NCBI GenBank assembly: GCA_965277445.1
Contig: CBDICY010000013.1
Span: forward strand, 3,038,001 to 3,102,000
Direction: 5' to 3'
DNA from: JAFMDF01 sp965277445
GTDB lineage: Bacteria > Bacteroidota > Bacteroidia > Chitinophagales > Saprospiraceae
Length of the DNA: 64,000 bases
This document shows positions 24,001-27,100 of the stretch, piece after piece (position 1 is the first letter of the stretch; each line of letters opens with the position of its first letter). Made by a program: the position numbers and the translations under genes. The notes beneath the pieces are model-generated. The model saw only the letters and a list, made by a program, of their open reading frames with translations. It was not told where the DNA came from and searched no databases.

Positions 24001-24110
24001 ATGGTGCTAGGAACGATAGATTTGTGACCCAATTTATCATCTTCTTCTATCCATTGAATACCACTAGATTAACGAATTACAATAATATGATTGAACAGAT
24101 GCCCGATTAA
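1..24110 (+). CDS. Giant modular TSP3-repeat surface protein, 5' end outside window
   Basis: The frame is open from base 3, and the codons before the first ATG (66) encode the end of a domain that recurs downstream (GYxGYGFNM), so the gene starts outside the window and this ATG is not its start. The visible part exceeds 8,000 residues. In order it holds: 24 TSP3-like acidic calcium-binding spacers (LDLDSDxDGC ... DIDDDNDG), each followed by a beta-rich domain of about 130-190 residues; a jelly-roll-like and Ig-like stretch (about 20600-21460); six Ig-like repeats in two triplets (21465-23262); and a C-terminal module of about 270 residues (from about 23270) with MRDDLR, KHRNHLG and two KYDGxxND loops, ending in EQMPD. 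Conserved Cys in every spacer suggests an exported, disulfide-bonded protein. No canonical T9SS tail is visible. An adhesin or scaffold role is inferred. No stop or frameshift was seen. Confidence 0.93.
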   Translation, partial: FELIINHDKTALLGYIGYGFNMTGGVCRELDTDNDGTVNRLDLDSDDDNCSDLVEAGAGLIGDSLVSQDVNFVTTGLNGLANNLEINDLSTTDINYNFSYQYALTDLINVCSDSDEDGIGDILDLDDDNDGILDSQEFACSPTTIQHGTFNVSVKNHTAEAWFSTGQDSAKYTFQTDANWSNFNANFTDGFHYTTYDSEAPHDVTDLHTLTLPIGNSISGNLQWGPEVPNNTTSWSGQALTNHDITLTWTPTVTAIVIDPNNQTDLTDGAIINSGVTFKQGAGTISNRTWRIEFQTDGSISNFELEVKHNHTTTISYMGYGFNMLDGFCKPQDSDNDGTPDHLDLDSDDDGCYDLVEGGAGLIGDSLSTAPYGLNGLADGLEISVDTGIINYTSFYSNFAQDALLNVCLDHDNDGVGDLIDIDDDNDGTLDIHEVDCSGNLKFRNGVATGAANNRIVTGEFANGQDVASYTFRTNTDNGTFYTNFTNGFHYATYDGSAPFAFVDTHQLVIPTQTVLNANLEWGPEVPTNSSSWANQNTVAHDITLTWTPNVPAMVTSPSGQISLADGATVNSGVTFKQNAGATNSRDWKITFLTEGSTQNFELVVNHNHTALIGYHGYGFNVQGTICTILDDDNDGIPNSLDLDSDGDGCSDLAEAGAGAVTDSLVTQNTAFVSVGLNGLANNLETNDLDTASINYTSTYFMATTNLLNACADSDDDGIGDLIDLDDDNDGVPDETELACGIATFGNGTNFNFVNLAQTGGGVFSNGEFSANYSLEMDAQLGTTTYYKVDSTDGFHYTIYDNDGGYTDKHNISPQGDAVLKRVLYGPQVPTNGAVNNGQANSPQTMNLSWTPAVNAIIHIGTAAQITSHTNGDLITSGVSLTTTNYTISAGDWYIEFLTDNLPLDFVLTVEHVGTGMTYEGYGFNASLCGAIDTDMDGIPNSLDLDSDMDGCSDAYEAGVVNSTTDSLVIPVGSTAVGMNGLADIIETSTDSDTINYISTYNNYAIVDFLNACNDTDQDGLNDLVDIDDDNDGIRDSDEAPDCFYQKSDLESGNRQSFVSISTELNMIAPYVHPNELVDSINTTGATAYAVRFVNSQQIANKVIYQFDFTNPINLNTIYLQYVNGNSHFINGAVAKLQGSQDGNTWTDLNTGTTYNQANLNTGILSYGTLRNHQFTTTQNANAYRKYRIIGVSGTSWSSGYSNEVFFEINNFRPEDFPKNSCNADTDNDGIYNHLDLDSDGDNCPDAVEAGSVNNTTDSLVIPVGSMAVGANGLADVIETVADSDSVTYESTYTDYALKNHLSVCADTDDDGIGDLIDIDDDNDGIPDADELFCSTMGVQDMTELTYTGGNVQINSPDATTINLTGGTCWNTAYSGQTFSLPIHLEYRSPTLGNSAMFGLIPVAATKTAGNWNDGSYKFYHAGTTLYGYFPTAWTYNFTATANELYEIDIDINGMVTSTVNGVVRNTFQGTASDYLLDISYCGVSSFIDVQLTAGNIQGSPNDCPPVDTDMDGIANHLDLDSDGDGCFDAYEAGAVNNPAESVVIPIGSTAVGANGLADLVETSPDSEVLNYTSTYNDFAAVDFLNACADSDNDNINDLVDIDDDNDGIRDSDEAPNCFFNATELNYFVGNRDTLLTVTSDLSFQVGTTSLLTNGVYGNQVLYTNGQALFNKTILEITPSKSIEVDTIVVTMNNASQTFFNAGAVVKVQGFNGVSWIDLSPTLAYTTTSGTATTITGATGEINFPISQNQGRYQSYRIYGQAGTVRNSYYLQDVHLNMANFRPEDFPKTSCDADADNDGVYNHLDLDSDSDGCYDIVEAGAGFIGDSIVNQNTNYSSVGTNGLADHLETSADANVINYTLFHFQLDNLQNACADNDMDGVGDLVDIDDDNDGILDIEEGNNCDRTFTTTETFVYTKWITGNTINNTAEGVIIIDGNSVGINYSGDFRSFQTANGRMTTTSHDPQALSTDTIIQTFNGVGVTHKFQFSTPVFNPILHIWSNNGNTYTFNRSVSIHKTGSIAALSSNSIGGNGEAGGSILIPGLVTEISFTSSIVENWTGLTISAGEVAFVDQFGVPKCDTLDTDMDGIADHLDLDSDGDGCYDTQEASVTGATLDGSITDSLVANSSAQVGLNGLANSIETSDTDTASTTYTSTYYIAQTNLLNACADTDMDGIGDLIDIDDDNDGTPDIEEYNCEIVTFSNGVASGGANARVVTGIFNNNLDTANYRFTSDANNGTFYTNFTNGFHYSGYDNLAPHVVNETHEVSINTGTFVEGVMEWGPQVPTNSSSWANQSVNPHDITLTWSPSVTAKMIDPDNQTNINNNATLNSGDMFTPITGTTNSRTWKIEFQTAGAFTDFNLQVKHERTALIGYHGYGFRMTGLCKTRDTDMDGTPDHLDLDSDNDGCSDAYEAGAVANTTDSLVIPAGSTAVGVNGLADIIETTADNGLLNYPSNYTAYAIVDFLNACADTDDDGINDLVDIDDDNDGIRDSEEAPDCFYPMDSVNYYLGDRRDKMTVTSDLSFQNGSTTLLVDGTYGNQNRFTNGQPLLNQAIVEVLTKQPVEADALIITMNNAAQTFFNNGAVVKVQGFDGVNWIDLSGNLPYNTNSGTATTITGATGQISFPVENDQGMYRGYRILGQAGTVRNTYYLQDVHLNMVNFKPESYPRTSCNADTDNDGIYNHLDLDSDGDGCFDAVEAGSVMNTTDSLVIPAGSTAVGNNGLADIIETSTDSDSVSYESTYNDYAIFDHLIVCADTDNDGIGDLIDIDDDNDGIPDAIELKCEVIGNQDLTELTFTGGNVQLTVPDNSSLNLTGGTCWNTTYSDQTFELPIHLEYTTPTTSNSAMFGLIPVNANKTTGNWNDGSYKFYNAGATTYGYFPTAWTYNQPSVANQMHEIDIDANGVVTTRINGVVKNTFQGTVSAYQLDISYCGVSTFTNVNLTAGNLSGSANDCAPIDTDGDGLYDHVDLDADGDGCYDIVEAGAGFIGDSLVTQNANFDSVGVNGLANNLETNPDSDSINYTLFYFFEDSLQNACNDHDGDLVGDLIDIDDDNDGILDSIECGPLPQIEQNYNNWARTGSWVVSANGEIISNSNDNANNQTATTTADLTNYTDPMVLNLKIRTNGINNVIGSGQTATLKLSIDGVEYITFVNPSGGSTATVATSNGATSSLVSFPITTTSGPFTDVQLTVPNTETTNANIQWSYTANGDDWSISTTAFELTSGNGCQDTDRDGIVNSLDLDSDGDGCYDAYESSVTGATNDGSTTDSLIATTSTQVGLNGLANSIETNDLNTANTTYNSTYKTLALADFLNACADFDMDGINDLVDIDDDNDGIRDSQEAPDCFHSSPDSAIQIIDVTSELNIESTSRPFTNAYDNIVTTASYTGFAPNQNHVDKSIYEITLSAPIAVSSIDFRMYNLAFTIGAANTNKLQGWTGATWEDLDAAANRTVVNNTQTFTNTLQPNKKYIKYRVVGVTGVTYYARVYEIEMNYSGFRPEDFPKLTCNADTDGDGIYNHLDLDSDGDGCYDAVEAGAVMNTSDSLVIPAGSTAVGMNGLADIVETNTDSDSINYTTTYDIFALASHLDVCADTDMDNIGDLIDIDDDNDGILDYDEQSDSCYYTGRQDISDLTFTGNGNVLLTQTSNSIFADATTTAWRTTYSDQTLPLPIHLEFKIEDANQAVMFGVAPINGSLTTTNWNYTGYKHYIPNTSSNDVRVTGSTFANASYVSGTLYVIDIDAAGNVSYKRNGVEVYSTTGAPLVDYKLAVSTATTTGRTFTDIVYGNPDDLLYVCADIDTDGDGTPDRLDLDSDGDGCYDISEAGAGFIGDSLVSQNADYLSVGANGFANNLETATDNDTIVYTLQPFYQDSTQNACDDHDGDLVGDLIDIDDDNDGILDIEEIIICKDINTISLTNITSSATITNLNNLFDGNLNSYIAFPSTAAFESDLTVNFDTPQSGNITFYLYNDGGNANDGQPPSTTPSGIGEISNVVVLNSIGDTIYEANNVVVSGTIPGEGPTLNDQLDIHVIFEELLEDAKTVLVNGIRGYNGDSDPTTTAAYTTENAREFLFTNQCFELVDTDMDGIPNHLDLDSDGDGCYDTFESSVTGATNNGSQTDSLIATTNTQVGLNGLANSIESGDSLTATTTYESTYENYTVVDFLNACADTDNDGINDLIDIDDDNDGIRDAVEAPDCYLTEKEIGIANITSTLTNWNASYPFTQLYDGNLSNFGAYGVLNTQITGETIFEIEMTYPVELTSIDVVFNYSLFRTSGTTFKWQGFNGVNWIDVTDVLNETETTNNTYTYDFVRNLDTYQKYRLLGVSGTTYYARIYELIPTIGNFIPELFPRASCSADLDNDGIYNHLDLDSDGDGCYDLTEAGAGAVGDSLVSQNPAYTDVSNNGYADHLETAIDSDSINFTRFNYWESALLNACIDTDDDGVGDLVDIDDDNDGVLDKEEITCTTLLERGVETNIQNGNGTGIHNSLIKYGLGTDTLVLNFNVIANTSYYYTNDGLEEGAFNFVSYNTVVGSQENYRFFMPNLHLINGNIKWGPNIGVNTNSNYNSSTTALGLELTWNGSVTATMHDPDNQTDVLDGEAVTSGTTINRKSGAIQTRTWYLVFDFSNHIGTFDFTVDYLTSPNWFGNGIDFSGLMACTEKDTDEDGIPNRIDLDSDGDGCYDAFESGVTGATNDGSITDSLIATTNTQVGLNGFANDLESNDTDTAIINYTSTYINYAEVDFLNACADTDDDGIMDLVDIDDDNDGIRDSEEAPDCFTQPEEINYLDGDRSTSITVTSDLSFQIGTPDLLVNGVYGNQVLPTNGQSLFNQTILEIDPDLPLELDEIIITMNNASQTFFNNGSVVKIQGYNGSSWVDVSPLMSYGTTSGTATSITGATGQIAFPISINQAPYDKYRIYGQGGTVRNSYYLQDVHLSVVNFRSEDFPKMACNADTDGDGIYNHLDLDSDGDGCYDLAEAGAGSVGDSLVTQSSSYTDVSDNGLADHLETSTDSDQINYTSKYYQALTNLLNACADTDMDGIGDLNDIDDDNDGVLDKVELACADAKFENGNNFNFVNLAQTAAGSFVIGDFNATYSFEMDAQLGTTTYYKVDSTDGFHYTIYDNDGGYIEKHVLSPQGTTVLDRVIYGPQVPQNKAVNNGQANSPQTMTINWSPAVNAVIHIGTPAQVTSHTDGDAISSGVNLTTANYTINAGDWYIEFLTDNLPLDFELTIEHIGTSMTYEGYGINASLCGAVDTDMDGVPNSLDLDSDNDGCYDLAEAGAGIVGDSLVSQNPSYVSVGLNGLANNLESNDTDTAAINYTSTYYLAVTDVLNACADFDNDGIGDLVDIDDDNDGVPDVTELGCGNGKATTTTFNLPVGNQLIEGAYAKGDAVANYRIDLSDASVALVAANNYQGNGLHYIFNDATTNFTSALTVSPQTNTLLNTVKWGPNLNGNTDSENINIAQSIKLNWTPNVTATVVDPDGQLDLADGTLISSGQTIVQAANYTAATKPTWSITFNTNLLVSDFVLTTNHISASNMGSEGYDLNADICYLENTDGDAFANHLDLDSDGDGCFDLVEAGAGMIGDSLVTQSGDYTTVGLNGLADHLETTADNATISYTSKYYMALTQLLNACADSDGDGIGDLIDIDDDNDGLLDDMELDCGASLFGNGNNFNFVNLAQTAGGQFETGLFQANYSLEMDAQLGTTTYFKVDSTDGFHFTIYDNDGGYTETHTISPQGNAVLNQVFYGPQVNTNGAVNNGQSNTAQNMTITWSPAVNAILHVGTPAQVTSHSDGNLLTSGVSLTTSTYVINAGDWYIEFLTDKLPLDFVLTVEHVGTGMTYEGYGINTSLCGAVDTDNDGTPNSLDLDSDGDGCYDITEGGAGFIGDSLVTQNAEYTSVGLNGFANHLETSVDSDTISYSYYPYAYDPLADACIDFDGDGIGDLIDIDDDNDGILDTDEDTEVCNFTMGGNFYFDQQIENGSVGWIHCSGSPDPPATTLWGSSVQPYDGTYQVGFHEPEIFTLQLPTPMVAGQDFVFSVATAVGSITPWSSNFPAYMKVYASNSTCTQTQLVGRTTTRPNQAAGWLLEDLIFTPNANYQYLTLVAESDQANGWQPGSTGYLHVDYINFQPLNTNDVNPCDTMFINDLDRDGIVNSLDLDSDGDGCYDATETGSLASTTDSLVAGPYGLNGLANSLETDDTDTASINYTSTYRDYALDNSLNVCQDTDGDGVGDLIDVDDDNDGILDITECPTPPNSLPSNVDGSFENVTGGGSLESYNSNAANGTGWSQLETADSWATPVPMTGLNIANGVPPSPDGGIFAAMRDGFGAGTNTPTGGEAIYTTISGLNTSETYYVEFSQIFAGTDATTAPSPIQGVTQGQFKIEIGSVGSGASGTADDTLYSDLMTFEGYGNQNWTNQSIAFNPLASTVWIRIRPQSVTPQAEYLGIDGIAVRLETTCPDTDMDGTPDYLDLDSDNDGCYDLAEAGAGQVTDSLVTQSSDFVSVGLNGLANNLETNDLNTADVTYNSTYYLATSALLNACADFDGDGIGDLIDIDDDNDGIPDDIELSCAASVATITSTVNTAQLQNIQGMFVAENDSASINIDFKNVENTTLQTMDIDGIHYIFYDNSDGNFSVEHTVTPQADALINKVLWGPNVPTNSNAQRAQNNEIQDMVLTWSPSVTAIIHDEVGQLKDVVDGDIITSGTTISTCTAIPIMDAMWYIEFRANKLDAPFTLTTEHTTITGNHTYEGYGINVELCGVEDFDNDGQPNHLDLDSDGDGCPDAVESGASLTKTDSIFTGNVGLNGLDNSLETSIDTGIINYNLRRTLNDSLDFLSATINVCNLEVNCADGLDDDGDGLIDLNDPDCICNSADLFNTKPVSFFPNPSFEERTCCPSSFSQLNCAVAWAQATGATSDYLNTCNFSGHAGGIGVVPTPFPDGDGAIGTIKLAGTTYSEYVGACFPQPLASGTSYTLDFWASAAGTEDVFGGDTKGDIVILGIPNCVSFPISGTDSKEDNYTVLGRVPVDLQGGGAYKKYRIAFTVDQDYFTILIGSGDNMSIQAGEQGNYVIYDDLTLNETDAYVANITQAGGTICEGDLKLLSPPTNEANGPYTYQWFKNGIAIPGATDTTYTVGAIEHGEYIIQVMSALGCELSNILTVERCEYDPPFIIPNPLTIPQDSTGTVCMPAFDPNVGDTLTTTICGMEHGSATQTFINNELCLEYTPDSGFSGTDSICIIVCDQTDRCDTTFVPVTIIEPLVPTMNPSPPIVIPTQITIPKDSTGSICTPILDANPNEVFTANLCTGSPANGTATPSVDGNSLCLSYQPNTGYVGIDPVCIIVCDKDGLCDTVTITVNVIPSPAPYDSIQAPIIVLPPLVTNMDSTATNCGPIIDANFLDTHTVTICELPMNGVATPVVDNDSKTLCLTYNPNPGFTGMDSVCLILCDQTNLCDTVKVPITVLPTEGINNPPVVIPNPLTVKQDSTGNICVPIIDPDAGDMFTYTACGVNNGMATGTVVNNQLCLTYTPDTGFSGKDSICVIVCDQVGACDTTAIPVTVLGPVINKVQPVPPIVIPQVITVPQDSTGMVCSIVLDENLGDSFTVNLCTDSPENGMATPTINGDQICIEYTPNTGYAGTDGVCVIVCDQTGLCDTVTFPVAVIPTPAPPDSLQAPIVVIPAIVTPEDSTTTVCGPVIDANMEDIHTASICGQAQYGTATVSIDNNSHQVCVTYDPIPLYEGPDSVCIEVCDQSGLCDTIIVPIVVIPRAIHLKLKVMLQGALISTLNPNIANADGLMRDDLRANGHIPLTQPYTGVLNSHSRFDHTDSGWETTIQAVLDANVGTGDAIVDWVFVEIRDTADHTNIIRTIAALVQRDGDIVAAHDGGDLMATGLPHEFYVSIKHRNHLGALTAEPMVMHNNTVEADFTTMGMDEFFTHSGYENLAVTTVGGMRALYTGNSNSDGKVKYDGGSNDQLVILSEVILHPDNGSRIFNFSNGVGYHRGDVNMDGIVKYDGARNDRFVTQFIIFFYPLNTTRLTNYNNMIEQMPD
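93..20577 (+). repeat. 24-unit TSP3 spacer / lectin-like domain array
   Basis: The LDLDSD (once LDAD) motif occurs 24 times, near 124, 1030, 1921, 2826, 3703, 4553, 5412, 6270, 7190, 8046, 8895, 9709, 10541, 11407, 12248, 13075, 13990, 14860, 15761, 16663, 17570, 18439, 19381 and 20287, a mean step of about 877 bp. Each spacer has a first acidic loop, a linker containing GLNGLANxLET or GLADIIET, a NACAD motif, then DIDDDNDG (23 copies). Inserted domains fall into classes: A-like (after spacers 1-3, 8, 16, 18-20, 23), a discoidin-like class B (4, 6, 9, 12, 15, 17), a lectin-like class C (5, 10, 13), and single types after 7, 11, 14, 21 and 22. Class assignment is by eye. Confidence 0.9.
21465..23262 (+). 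repeat. Two a-b-c triplets of Ig-like repeats in the giant gene
   Basis: Six repeats of about 95-100 residues have the shape I(P)xPxxxPQDSTG.xC ... GDTFTxxxC ... LCLxYxPxxGxxGxDSVCxIVCDQTGLCDT. Within each triplet the first repeat has NPLT and a CGxxNG motif, the second has CTxSPxNGxATP, and the third has DxHTxxIC and CGPxIDAN. The same a-b-c order is found in the genes at 24197 and 38547. The fold is probably Ig/cadherin-like with paired Cys. Confidence 0.8.
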
Positions 24111-24196
24111 ATTGGAAGAAGCAGTCTGATTGATGATATAAATACTAGTAAGACTCAAGCGATTATACGGTAAAGAAAATAAAAATTACAGATAAA

Positions 24197-27100
24197 ATGG
24201 TAAAGACTACTTGCATTATCAGTTTTCTGATAGCCATATTTAGTTTTCAAAATTTGGATGCTCAAAACATTGATTTAACAGTAAAATACAATGAAACTGA
24301 TGAGCAATACGAGGTGTATGCTAGACCTGATGCGACCAATCCATCCTTCTTTGTGGGAGGTGGTAGTCAAATTACTTTATTACTGCCAACTAGTTTAGAC
24401 AATCAACCCATTGTTATTAATTCAGTCAATGGTGGTCTATGGGTCGACAATTCACAAGTATTTGAACCAGCAGCGGCGCCCAATCATGATTTCCATGCGA
24501 TTGCTTCCAATGGTGGTTTCATCAACTTTATAACAGATGAAGAAATTCTTTTATATACTTTTCAAATTTCCATTCCAGGTTGTTCGAAGGATATTCGACT
24601 CTTTGAAAACGAAACCGATCCAAAATCAGATGCTCCAGGCATGCGAGGAGGAGATTTTACCAATTATTTTCCTGACCTAATCACTTTTGAAGATAGTTAT
24701 CGAAATAATTATATTACTGATTTTAACTGTTGTAATGCAGGTGATTTAGCACCAACCTTTTCAACAAATACTCAAAAGAATGAATGTCCTGCGATTACCG
24801 CTGATTTATATACTTTACATACGGGTACTATTCCTGTTGGAGCAAAGCTAATTTTTAGTACAGATAGCGATCCAAGTGATGGTTTAAGGGATATGATCGA
24901 CTCACCAATTGGGGTAGCTACTACTTATTATGGGTACTACTACGATAAAGAAAATGATTGTTTTAGTCCCGCAAGTGAAGCCATCAATGTAAGTATTGAA
25001 TGCTGTTTATTATTTACAGTTCCTGAAGCTTTATTAGGTATAGAAGATGATACCATTCCTTTAAATATTATGGTTGATCCTAGTCTCACCAAAGGAGGGG
25101 CACAATTAGATATAATTGAAACGGGCATTGGATTTAGAGCGGCAAGCGCAGGAGATACCCCAACTACTTTTACCATCCCTGCCAATGCGACTGCCATCCG
25201 AATTACTGGTTATGGTGGAAACGATCATACCACTCAATCTGGTAGTCACGAAGAATATCAAAATAGTTCGCTATTAATTGATTTAAATACGCAAACTTAT
25301 GCAGGTCATATTTTCTATGTATTGGGAAATAGCGCCCAACAAAATGATAATTATGCTTTTTCGGATATTGCTTTAGGCATGGCTTCTGATAGTGGAATCA
25401 CTACTGGAGATACCAATGGGGATTATAATGCAATTACCCCATCAGTTAATGGAAATATTTTAAGTCTAGTAGAACGACAAAATATATTAGACCAAGCATA
25501 TTTGGTCGAATATTTAACTTCCGCTACTTCTTCTACCAATTTCATTCAGACCTTAAGCGATGTCATGCCGCTCAATGACCAAGAAAGTAGTTTTGATTTA
25601 CCCACAGCAACAAAATTAATTATTTTATCTACCCAAGCAGGACGTGGTGGATTAGGCTCCGCAGAAGAAGACAAAGGGATTAGTCGAATCATTATTGATA
25701 TAGATAAAGGTACCGCAAGTGGTACTTTGTTCTCCCAAACTGGTAGAGGCGCTAATTTAACCGCTTCTTATGCTTTTGCCAATTATCCTTTGAATTCAGG
25801 GCAACCGATTTTGGCTAGTTCAGCTACTGTTGTAGGAGATGCGAATGCCGCCAATAGTGTGCTGCCCAATCTCAGTTTATCCATAATTAATAATATTTTA
25901 ACGGTCACTCAAACTGCAAATACTGCTGCCATTTTCACCACTTTATTAAATGTACAAACTTACGAACGCCTAGACGTTGGGTCTAGTGCAGCCTGTTTAG
26001 GAGGTACAAAATTTGCAGGTAATTATATTGATAATCCAACTAATACCAATAATGTTTATCAATTAGAGTTACCAGGAAGTGCAGAATCTGGAATGCTCAG
26101 CTTTGCTATGACTAACATTCGAGGGACCAATACCGAAAATGAAAATACAGGAACGGCACAAGTTTTTGTAGACCTAAAAAAACAAACAACTTCTGGTTCT
26201 TTCTTAGTAATGCGAACTACTTTTCCAGATTTAGTCTCTTGGACAGATGTTCCTTTTGGAACTGCATTGATCGACCATCCCAATACAGTATCGAATCATT
26301 CCAATATCAATGGGTTTAATGATGAAATTGCAGGAAACTTAGTTTTTGAGGTTCTTCATCAACCTGATGGTAGTCAACTCTTCCAAATAAGTGCGAAGGC
26401 GATTGCAGGTAATGGTACAACTGACTTTTTAAATTATGCTTTTACAACCCAAGCACAATGGGCAGGTCGGTTGCCAATCAGAATTAATGGAGATCTGAAA
26501 GGCGGCACTTTATCTACTGGAGCATTTGATCCGATTACCGAAGAATGGTTAATTGATCCTGCCGAATTATCTAGTTTAGCATATATTCCCAAAGCCCATT
26601 TTTCTGGAGATAGTATTCAACTAAATTTTCAATATGATTGTAAAGATCAAAGTACTTTTATTGGAATTAGTCGAGTAGCCGATTTATTAGAATTAACCAC
26701 AATTGATCAATCGGGTACAGAAAATACCCTAATTGACATCACAACTGCCTTTACCATTGATTTAATTGATACAGACGGATCAGAAACTATAACTACCCTA
26801 CTTTTAGATTCCATTCCTGTTGGTCATACCCTTTCGGATGGAGTAAATACTTTTACCGCCAATAACGGTCAACAACATATCGATATTACTACCTGGAATA
26901 CTGCTAATTTGACTTATTTATCCCCCCAAGCAGGTATTTTCCCGATTACGATAACAGTTGCAACAACAGATGAAGATGGATTTTCTGCCACTAAAGATAG
27001 TACGATAACTACTGGTCTTTTTAATTTGATTATTAATCAAGATACCGATAAAGATGGAGTAGCTGATTCCATAGATTTAGATGATGATAATGATGGGATT

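Noticed and set aside
24111..24196. A terminator between the giant gene and gene 2
   Set aside because: No convincing stem followed by T-run was seen; co-transcription remains possible.
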